Positions 22,593-26,209 of a DNA stretch of 26,209 nt are shown here, piece by piece. The notes beneath the pieces were generated by a model, which saw only the letters and a program-made list of their open reading frames with translations, was not told the DNA's origin and did no database searches. Origin of the DNA: a virus. A program made the position numbers and the translations under genes. How positions within the stretch are numbered: the stretch's first letter is position 1; each line of letters opens with the position of its first letter. The DNA lies in IMG/VR virus record IMGVR_UViG_3300022929_000167, positions 1 to 26,209 of that record; one strand, 5' to 3'.

Positions 22593-22803
22593 AAAGGTTA
22601 GAATGTCACAACAAGGTTGTGTTGCAATGCCGATGCTAATTATACCCATCCCCTTGGGATGATGGTCATATCAAAGTGTCCGACATCGGACGGTTCAGAG
22701 CTTCGTGCATACACACAAGTTTAGCGCACGAACTTCAGAACACTGAAGGTGTTCTTGCAGTCGCACGGGAAACGACAGGCGCAGAGGATCACGCATGAAG
22801 AGC
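22593..22803. other. Non-coding, hairpin-rich stretch before the rightward block
   Basis: No credible gene is seen. Inverted repeats follow each other: CATCCC-CTT-GGGATG near 22650; a GTCCGACATCGGAC element (22678-22691); TTCGTGC...GCACGAA around 22700-22730; and AGAACAC-TGAAG-GTGTTCT near 22738-22756. Such a row of stems could be a structured RNA or a compound operator region. No tRNA-like fold was found. Confidence 0.4.
22678..22691 (-). promoter_or_regulatory. GTCCGAYRTCGGAC element, copy 1
   Basis: GTCCGACATCGGAC. The flanks AAAGT...GGTT are the reverse of copies 3 and 4, so this copy points leftward in the extended site. It lies alone in the non-coding stretch, 244 bp upstream of the first rightward gene. 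Confidence 0.7.
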
Positions 22804-22832
22804 TTGACAACCAACTCTCTATCTGATCTAAC
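22804..22832 (+). promoter_or_regulatory. Candidate promoter for the first rightward gene
   Basis: TTGACA (22804-22809), 17-bp spacer, TCTAAC (22827-22832). The -35 is perfect; the -10 matches 4 of 6. The -10 begins at the last base of the left 12-bp arm and otherwise fills the 5-nt bulge of the following inverted repeat, so the hairpin would form in the DNA or early RNA. Confidence 0.45.
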
Positions 22833-22908
22833 GTTTATACAATAAATATTTAACTATTCATCTTTAGTGAAATAGTTAAATATTTCTTATATAAACATCA
22901 GATAGAGA
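22816..22908 (+). repeat. Long interrupted inverted repeat before the first rightward gene
   Basis: Arms pair in three blocks: 12 bp (22816-22827 with 22897-22908), 7 bp (GTTTATA 22833-22839 with TATAAAC 22890-22896) and 15 bp (22844-22858 with 22871-22885). A 12-nt loop separates them, with a 5-nt bulge and a 4x4 internal loop. In total, 34 bp. It ends directly at the AAGGAG ribosome site of the 220-residue gene, so it would sit at the mRNA 5' end. Possible RNase III or stability element, or an operator. Confidence 0.7.
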
Positions 22909-22921
22909 AAGGAGCCATCCA

Positions 22922-23584
22922 ATGGCAAAATCAGCAAAAACTCAGCAAGCTCAAGTTCAAGGAACTTCACTCGATGAAATGGTCAAGGAAGGCAAGGCCT
23001 TGGGTCGTATTTGGAAGCAGACGAATAGTCTGAAGGACAGTACAAAAGCCAACGGCTTTGACACTCGCTTGGGTAAATTGCTTATGCAATTGAAGGCCGC
23101 TTCATCACTGGATAGTGGTCAGATTTCTCGTCAAGTATTGACGACTCATGGAATCCACAACATTGACCGTAGACGCAGAGCAGAAGCTCTGTGGTTCGCT
23201 GAGAATGAGGTCAAGTGTCGTGAGTTCATGCAAGCCTCAAAGAAAGGCTTCACGTCACTCAGTGCCTTGCAGAAGGCCATGAATGCTGCTGACAAGGCTG
23301 CTTCTGAACCTGCTAAAGCAGAACCGTCCGACATCGGACAGTCTGAACCGACACCTGCTAAAGCAGAGAAGTCAGGTGCAACAGAACAACGTTCTGTCAA
23401 TGTGATGGTCACTCGTACAAAAATGGTGGATACCATTTTGGAGCACTGCAAACGTAACAACCTCAACCTTGAGGACATCATCAATGATCTTCAATCACAT
23501 GTTGCAAAGCAATCACGTGCTGAAGATAAGGCGTCACCTGCAAAGGCAAAGCCTAGCAAGCGTAAGGCGAAGAAAGCAGCCTAA
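22922..23584 (+). CDS. First rightward-arm protein, unknown (helical, basic tail)
   Basis: A 220-residue protein with strong ribosome site AAGGAG 7 nt from ATG 22922. An N-terminal helical domain (residues about 15-120: 'GKALGRIWKQTNSLKDSTKANGFDTRLGKLLMQL..., ISRQVLTTHGIHNIDRRRRAEALWFAENE') is joined by an Ala/Pro/Glu-rich linker (EPAKAEPSDIGQSEPTPAKAE) to a second helical part (TRTKMVDTILEHCKRNNLNLEDIINDLQSH) and a histone-like tail (PAKAKPSKRKAKKAA). It looks like a DNA-binding protein made early. The linker carries a GTCCGACATCGGAC copy, flanked by two TGCTAAAGCA palindromes. I do not recognise the family. Confidence 0.7.
   Translation: MAKSAKTQQAQVQGTSLDEMVKEGKALGRIWKQTNSLKDSTKANGFDTRLGKLLMQLKAASSLDSGQISRQVLTTHGIHNIDRRRRAEALWFAENEVKCREFMQASKKGFTSLSALQKAMNAADKAASEPAKAEPSDIGQSEPTPAKAEKSGATEQRSVNVMVTRTKMVDTILEHCKRNNLNLEDIINDLQSHVAKQSRAEDKASPAKAKPSKRKAKKAA
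23326..23339 (+). promoter_or_regulatory. GTCCGAYRTCGGAC element, copy 2 (inside a gene)
   Basis: GTCCGACATCGGAC inside the linker of the 220-residue protein, encoding P-S-D-I-G-Q. Its left flank (GAACC) matches copies 3 and 4, its right flank (AGTCT) does not. Confidence 0.6.
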
Positions 23585-23598
23585 GATTGACGCATTTA

Positions 23599-23620
23599 TG
23601 CAGCCCCTTTGGGGGCTGTA
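23599..23620 (+). terminator. Hairpin after the first rightward gene
   Basis: CAGCCCC-TTTG-GGGGCTG (7 bp, plus a G-U and a T-A pair) starts 15 nt after the stop of the 220-residue gene. It is the most GC-rich stem around but lacks a T-run (TTGGTGTTTC), so it may be a weak terminator or mRNA 3' protector, with the next gene's ribosome site just beyond. Confidence 0.45.
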
Positions 23621-23650
23621 TTGGTGTTTCAATCTCGAAGGAGTTTATAC

Positions 23651-23815
23651 ATGTTTATTGCTAAAGCAATCATCGTGATTGCCATGCTATCTGCAACCGT
23701 GATTGTGGGTAGCATAGGCATACTTACGTCTGGTGGTATGTTAAGCCCAGCGTTTATCGTATGCCTGATCCCCTATGTCTTTGTGCTGCTGATGCTGCTG
23801 ATTGAAGGCATTTAA
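23651..23815 (+). CDS. Small two-TM membrane protein
   Basis: A 54-residue protein from ATG 23651 (MFIAKAIIVIAML), with AAGGAG 8 nt upstream. An earlier ATG at 23609 adds 14 residues, lies in the hairpin and has no ribosome site. Almost the whole chain is hydrophobic: TM about 4-24 (AKAIIVIAMLSATVIVGSIGI) and 33-52 (FIVCLIPYVFVLLMLLIEG), with a Gly/Ser turn between. It could be an inner-membrane effector such as a superinfection-exclusion or small toxin-like protein. No family is recognised. It lies on the putative early arm, not beside the lysis genes. Confidence 0.65.
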   Translation: MFIAKAIIVIAMLSATVIVGSIGILTSGGMLSPAFIVCLIPYVFVLLMLLIEGI

Positions 23816-23825
23816 CAGTGCCACA

Positions 23826-23866
23826 GTTATATAACACTTGAAACATAAGTGAAAGTGTTATATAAC
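23826..23866 (+). repeat. AT-rich inverted repeat upstream of the 77-residue gene
   Basis: Two perfect 14-bp arms, GTTATATAACACTT (23826-23839) and its complement (23853-23866), are separated by 13 nt. The right arm contains the -10 box of a promoter, so it may be an operator as well as an RNA hairpin. Confidence 0.7.
23838..23866 (+). promoter_or_regulatory. Sigma70-like promoter of the 77-residue gene
   Basis: TTGAAA (23838-23843), 17-bp spacer, TATAAC (23861-23866), fully inside the inverted repeat. The predicted start is about 23873, and the GTCCGACATCGGAC element begins at 23889, roughly +16. Confidence 0.55.
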
Positions 23867-23888
23867 ATGTGTACACTTAACTGAAACC

Positions 23889-23902
23889 GTCCGACATCGG
23901 AC
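23889..23902 (+). promoter_or_regulatory. GTCCGAYRTCGGAC element, copy 3 (leader of the 77-residue gene)
   Basis: GTCCGACATCGGAC with flanks GAAACC on the left and ACTTTTACGGAGT on the right. The ribosome site GGAG is 8 nt after the element. The whole 35-bp block is nearly the same as at copy 4. Confidence 0.75.
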
Positions 23903-23922
23903 ACTTTTACGGAGTAACCGAA

Positions 23923-24156
23923 ATGATTATTGAACACATTGCAGAGAACAAGGTTGTTGTTCACAAGAAGTCTATGGTATCAGGTAGAGTAAACTCTATG
24001 CTTTTACCTACGACTCAGGGCAAAATAGAATACTGGATCGAATCAGGTAAACTGATTCAAGATGTGATGCCCGATTTAAGTGCGGATCATCGTGAGTTTC
24101 TTATGTCTGGGATTACACCACGTGAATGGGATGCCACATTTGGAGAGGAAGAATAG
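23923..24156 (+). CDS. Conserved small protein, unknown
   Basis: A 77-residue protein (MIIEHIAENKVVVHKKSMVSGRVNSMLLPTTQG, ending SADHREFLMSGITPREWDATFGEEE). Ribosome site GGAG lies 8 nt from ATG 23923. The pattern 'SGRVNxMxLPxTQxxxxxWxxxGxLIQDVxPxLxxxxREFLxSGITPxEWDxxF' occurs in many phages and some bacterial genomes. I recall no function. The gene is preceded by an AT-rich inverted repeat with promoter and a GTCCGAYRTCGGAC element, so it is probably independently controlled. Confidence 0.7.
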   Translation: MIIEHIAENKVVVHKKSMVSGRVNSMLLPTTQGKIEYWIESGKLIQDVMPDLSADHREFLMSGITPREWDATFGEEE

Positions 24157-24174
24157 CCCTTATGTATAGTATAA

Positions 24175-24212
24175 GTTATTTATACTTGATATTTATTGAA
24201 AGTATAAATAAC
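24175..24212 (+). repeat. AT-rich inverted repeat upstream of the 229-residue gene
   Basis: 13-bp perfect arms GTTATTTATACTT (24175-24187) and AAGTATAAATAAC (24200-24212), with a 12-nt loop. Three more pairs (ATA/TAT) extend it after one mismatch. The sequence is unrelated to the inverted repeat at 23826, but the layout is the same. Confidence 0.68.
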
Positions 24213-24225
24213 GTATACGTATACT
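24196..24225 (+). promoter_or_regulatory. Sigma70-like promoter of the 229-residue gene
   Basis: TTGAAA (24196-24201), 18-bp spacer, TATACT (24220-24225). The -35 side falls in the right arm of the inverted repeat. The predicted start is near 24232, 10 bp before the next GTCCGAYRTCGGAC element. Confidence 0.5.
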
Positions 24226-24241
24226 AAAGCAAACCGAAACC

Positions 24242-24255
24242 GTCCGATGTCGGAC
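24242..24255 (+). promoter_or_regulatory. GTCCGAYRTCGGAC element, copy 4 (leader of the 229-residue gene)
   Basis: GTCCGATGTCGGAC. Its two centre bases are the reverse complement of those in copy 3, while the flanks keep the same orientation (GAAACC and ACTTTAACGGAGT). This compensating centre with fixed flanks suggests selection on the two arms. Confidence 0.75.
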
Positions 24256-24275
24256 ACTTTAACGGAGTTAGTCGA

Positions 24276-24965
24276 ATGACTTATCAAGTACATACCACAA
24301 TCAAATCAAACAATCGCAAGGTTGGTAAGATACCCGTCACAACCACATCAGCAGATACATGCCCCGATGTTTGCCCGTTCAACAATGCAAACGAAGGTGG
24401 ATGCTATGCTAACGGTGGCCCACTCGCTATGCATTGGGCAAAGGTGACTAAGCGTGAACGTGGTGATGGTTGGTCAACATTCATTGCCAAAGTCAAATCG
24501 TTCAAGGTTGGTGAATTGTGGCGGCACAATCAGGCTGGTGATCTTGCAGGTGATGGCAAATTACTTGATGCCGATGCCAATGCGGAGCTTGCCGATGCTA
24601 ACACTGGCAAACGTGGTTGGACATACACACACTATCCCGTATTGACTAGCAAGCATAATGCACAAGTAGTCAAGCATATGAATGACAAGGGCTTTGTGGT
24701 CAACCTGTCTGGTAACAATCTCAACCATGCTGACGCATTGTATGATCTTGGCATTGCACCAGTGACCACAGTTTTACCTGCCGATCAAATGTCCAATACA
24801 ACCACACCCAAAGGACGCAAGGTTGTTGTATGCCCTGCCGTGGTCAAGGATGATGTAGCATGTGTTGATTGCCAATTATGTGCAAGAATGCGTGATGCAA
24901 TCGTAGGTTTTCCTGCACATGGTGCAAGTAAACGCAAAGCAGATCAAGTAGCACAAGGAGTTTAA
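24276..24965 (+). CDS. DUF7227 / Gp88-like Cys-rich phage protein
   Basis: A 229-residue protein. N-terminus: IPVTTTSADTCPDVCPFNNANEGGCYANGGPLAMHW. Middle: WRHNQAGDLAGDGKLLDADANAELADANTGKRGWTYTHYPV and FVVNLSGNNLNHADALYDLGIAPVTTVLP. C-terminus: VVVCPAVVKDDVACVDCQLCARMRDAIVGFPAHGASKRK. The Cys clusters CPxxCPF...GCYA and CPA...CxxCxLC are the features I recall from the DUF7227 family, related in style to mycobacteriophage Gp88. They suggest a bound Fe-S cluster or Zn. The reaction is not established to my knowledge. Ribosome site GGAG; the stop overlaps the next ATG (TAATG). Confidence 0.72.
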   Translation: MTYQVHTTIKSNNRKVGKIPVTTTSADTCPDVCPFNNANEGGCYANGGPLAMHWAKVTKRERGDGWSTFIAKVKSFKVGELWRHNQAGDLAGDGKLLDADANAELADANTGKRGWTYTHYPVLTSKHNAQVVKHMNDKGFVVNLSGNNLNHADALYDLGIAPVTTVLPADQMSNTTTPKGRKVVVCPAVVKDDVACVDCQLCARMRDAIVGFPAHGASKRKADQVAQGV

Positions 24966-25240
24966 TGATGGGTTTAGTTTTCAATAACATAAATGTTAAG
25001 CACAAGGGCAATGAAGTTTCAATTGCCCAACACAAAGACAATGATACAACATGGGTACAGGAAGCTGCAATATTGCCAGCGACAGCAGACATGTACATTG
25101 TACGTTATGGCAGTTCGCTCACAAGTTTGATACGAGCATTACAGGAGATACGTGATGAAATCGACAAAACTCACATACATAAATCCCGTAGCAAGGGCAA
25201 TGCTACAGGAACGCAAGTCACCGCAGACAGTGCCACCTAA
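24965..25240 (+). CDS. Small protein, unknown
   Basis: A 91-residue protein from ATG 24965, where the preceding stop overlaps (TAATG). ATG 24968 is an equal candidate, with AAGGAG 7 to 8 nt upstream. The first two thirds look like a small alpha/beta domain (VFNNINVKHKGNEVSIAQHKDNDTTWVQEAAILPATADMYIVRYGSSLTSLIRALQEIRDEI). The last 28 residues share DNA with the next gene in another frame and look less structured. The family is not recognised. Confidence 0.6.
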   Translation: MMGLVFNNINVKHKGNEVSIAQHKDNDTTWVQEAAILPATADMYIVRYGSSLTSLIRALQEIRDEIDKTHIHKSRSKGNATGTQVTADSAT

Positions 25241-25310
25241 AAAGGGCAACAAACGTAAACCAAAGCAGAAGGAAAAGCAAAATGCGTTACGAGATGCAAA
25301 ACTTTATTAA
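25155..25310 (+). CDS. Small basic protein (51 aa), nested overlap
   Basis: A 51-residue gene: MKSTKLTYINPVARAMLQE then RKSPQTVPPKKGNKRKPKQKEKQ. The ATG at 25155 has an ideal AGGAG site with 7-nt spacing. The 'NPVARAML...P..V..KKG..KRK' pattern resembles a family of short basic proteins (INPVAxA...VxxxKKxxxRK) seen in proteobacteria and phages. It overlaps the 91-residue gene by 86 nt and the next gene by 29 nt. Good ribosome site and recognisable pattern support it as real. Confidence 0.6.
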   Translation: MKSTKLTYINPVARAMLQERKSPQTVPPKKGNKRKPKQKEKQNALRDAKLY

Positions 25311-25434
25311 GTTTTCTAAGTCAAAAGTGTCCGATGTCGGACGGTTTGACAAACCTAGCAAGCGTGATGATTGGAAGCGAGAGCGTAAGATTGCACGTAA
25401 GCAAAAGCAAATTAACCGTAAACTAGCAAACTGA
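25282..25434 (+). CDS. Small basic protein (50 aa)
   Basis: A 50-residue gene: MRYEMQNFIKFSKSKVSDVG then RFDKPSKRDDWKRERKIARK and QKQINRKLAN. AAGGAAAAG lies upstream of ATG 25282. It is strongly basic and probably helical at the C-terminus. The GTCCGATGTCGGAC copy is inside it, encoding V-S-D-V-G-R. No family is recognised. Given five small genes in 1.2 kb, this is a compact early-type cluster. Confidence 0.55.
   Translation: MRYEMQNFIKFSKSKVSDVGRFDKPSKRDDWKRERKIARKQKQINRKLAN
25329..25342 (-). promoter_or_regulatory. GTCCGAYRTCGGAC element, copy 5 (inside a gene)
   Basis: GTCCGATGTCGGAC with flanks AAAAGT...GGTTT, the reverse orientation of copies 3 and 4 (same as copy 1). It lies in the 50-residue gene, in the same codon frame as copy 2. 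Confidence 0.65.
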
Positions 25435-25448
25435 AAAGGAGACAAAAC

Positions 25449-25679
25449 ATGTTTGTATTACTAGCGACTAAACCACTCAATGACGGTACACGTGGGTTCC
25501 GTTTCAACTTCCTTGGCAACAAGGGCTTGATCCGTAGACGTGACCACCGTAGCCGTGGCGTGTCATTCTACAACCGTGGTGCTTGTATGACTGCACATCA
25601 CTTGTTCAAGACAAGCCTGTACATTGAGCACAATCGCAACCGTAATACGGAGCGTAAGTTCTGGCACTTTGCAGGTTAA
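25449..25679 (+). CDS. Small basic protein (76 aa), unknown
   Basis: A 76-residue protein with an AAAAGGAG site before ATG 25449 (MFVLLATKPLNDGTRGFRFNF). Arg/His/Asn-rich (RRRDHRSRGVSFYNRGACMTAHHLFKTSLYIEHNRNRNTERKFWHFAG) with one Cys. It may be a compact nucleic-acid-binding domain. The family is not recognised. The stop is followed within one base by the next ATG. Confidence 0.6.
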   Translation: MFVLLATKPLNDGTRGFRFNFLGNKGLIRRRDHRSRGVSFYNRGACMTAHHLFKTSLYIEHNRNRNTERKFWHFAG

Positions 25680-25802
25680 ATGCAACTGATGCCTTACAAA
25701 AGTAAGTGGGTTGTGTATGGTGATGACGGAAAGGTCATCATCATATGCAGCAACAAACGTATTTGCATAGAATATGCGAAAGGAAAAGACGATGCGAGTT
25801 GA
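25680..25802 (+). CDS. Possible small protein (40 aa)
   Basis: A 40-residue reading: MQLMPYKSKWVVYGDDGKVI then IICSNKRICIEYAKGKDDAS. ATG overlaps the previous stop region (TTAAATG), without a good ribosome site of its own, so coupling would be needed. It ends 8 nt past the overlap with the next start. The strand-rich 'KWVVYGDDGKVIIIC' looks like a small beta fold. It could be noise; kept as low confidence. Confidence 0.45.
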   Translation: MQLMPYKSKWVVYGDDGKVIIICSNKRICIEYAKGKDDAS

Positions 25803-26187
25803 AGTTTATTTTAATCTACACAAACACCAATGGTCTGTTCGTTCATGTAGGACGGGCAGAGTAATGTTACACACTGACGAAGTACACATAGACAATCCTA
25901 CGTTTGTGGTACGTAAAGCAGGACGTGAGCGTGTACTGCGTGAAGGCAAGAAGAATGTCCATGCCTTTGTACGTGGTGACATCACAGTGTTTAACGACTT
26001 TGATCCAGACTATGTGGATTATACACTTGTTTCATACAACCCATACAAATTTGACACGTTTGTGGATGTATGTGACACAAGACCTGTACGTACAGCCAAA
26101 CGTGCAGTGTTAAAAATACAACCAAGTATGGTGGTATATGATACCGTAAACAGACCATACCTATATGCAGAAGGAGCAAAATCATGA
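25792..26187 (+). CDS. Conserved phage protein, unknown role (131 aa)
   Basis: A 131-residue protein from ATG 25792 (MRVEVYFNLHKHQWSVRSCRTGRVMLHTDEV). AAAGGA lies 10 nt upstream. An ATG at 25774 adds six residues and is less likely. The 'VYFNLHKxxWSVRxxxTGRVxxHxDxVxxxxxTFVVxxAGRERVLREGKKNVHAFVRG' pattern is common in podo- and siphoviruses of proteobacteria. It is basic and His/Arg-rich. The likely role is unknown. The second half (NDFDPDYVDYTLVSYNPYKFDTFVDV...) is beta-rich. The stop overlaps the next ATG (ATGA). Confidence 0.7.
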   Translation: MRVEVYFNLHKHQWSVRSCRTGRVMLHTDEVHIDNPTFVVRKAGRERVLREGKKNVHAFVRGDITVFNDFDPDYVDYTLVSYNPYKFDTFVDVCDTRPVRTAKRAVLKIQPSMVVYDTVNRPYLYAEGAKS

Positions 26188-26209
26188 CCAAAGCAAAAAC
26201 ACCAGAGAA
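26184..26209 (+). CDS. Start of a further rightward gene (runs off right edge)
   Basis: ATG 26184 with AAGGAG 9 nt upstream, in an ATGA overlap with the previous stop. Only MTKAKTPE is visible, so nothing can be said about the product. Confidence 0.5.

Noticed and set aside
22690-22800. tRNA gene in the hairpin-rich stretch
   Set aside because: GGTTC is present, but there is no acceptor stem, anticodon arm or T-arm in register.
22816-22908. Rho-independent terminator
   Set aside because: The stem is AT-rich and followed by the ribosome site AAGGAG instead of a T-run; it ends directly at a gene start.
23146-23484. Minus-strand reading opposite the 220-residue gene
   Set aside because: No ribosome site; shadow of the better supported plus-strand gene.
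22678-25342. Phage attachment site or integrase core site from the GTCCGAYRTCGGAC copies
   Set aside because: Five copies, no integrase in the window, and placement tied to leaders and ribosome sites rather than to one locus.

Overview
The window looks like part of an uncultured marine podovirus (short-tailed, P22-like tailed phage). It carries the standard head and packaging set: small and large terminase, a portal of about 710 residues, scaffold, major capsid protein, a P22 gp4-like adaptor, a gp10-like tail protein and a tail fibre. Around these are many small proteins of the type common in marine viral metagenomes. The DNA is AT-rich. A DUF1127 protein, a GTA-holin-like protein and a small outer-membrane-like protein point to an alphaproteobacterial or similar Gram-negative host, but the host is an inference. 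I see no integrase, tRNA, IS element, CRISPR array or DNA polymerase in the window.

Layout. Positions 1-22024 form one long block read leftward (minus strand). In order of transcription it has: (i) accessory small genes at 22.0-18.6 kb, including a DUF1415-like protein, Met/Lys/Gly-rich basic peptides, a secreted Cys protein, a small outer-membrane-like protein and DUF1127; (ii) a lysis group at 18.6-17.5 kb with two small membrane proteins and an M15 endolysin; (iii) packaging genes at 17.5-15.3 kb; (iv) portal and large presumed internal or ejection proteins at 15.3-7.5 kb; (v) scaffold and capsid at 7.4-4.7 kb, where the capsid gene has its own candidate promoter; (vi) tail genes at 4.7-0 kb. 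Neighbouring genes are often joined by TAATG or ATGA overlaps, which suggests translational coupling.

Positions 22025-22921 form a control region between the leftward block and a rightward block. It contains six TGTTACA heptamers, a 14-bp direct repeat, a possible 57-residue Cys protein, a hairpin-rich stretch and a 34-bp interrupted inverted repeat in front of the first rightward gene.

The rightward arm (22.9-26.2 kb) holds small, probably early, genes. Among them is a Cys-rich DUF7227/Gp88-like protein and a conserved phage protein of 131 residues. The most notable signal here is a 14-bp inverted-repeat element, GTCCGAYRTCGGAC, present five times between 22.68 and 25.34 kb and not seen elsewhere in the window. 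Two copies sit between a sigma70-like promoter, itself embedded in an AT-rich inverted repeat, and the ribosome binding site of the next gene. Two other copies lie inside coding sequence in the same reading frame. This looks like a phage-specific regulon element (operator or 5'UTR RNA switch). That interpretation is inferred from sequence alone.
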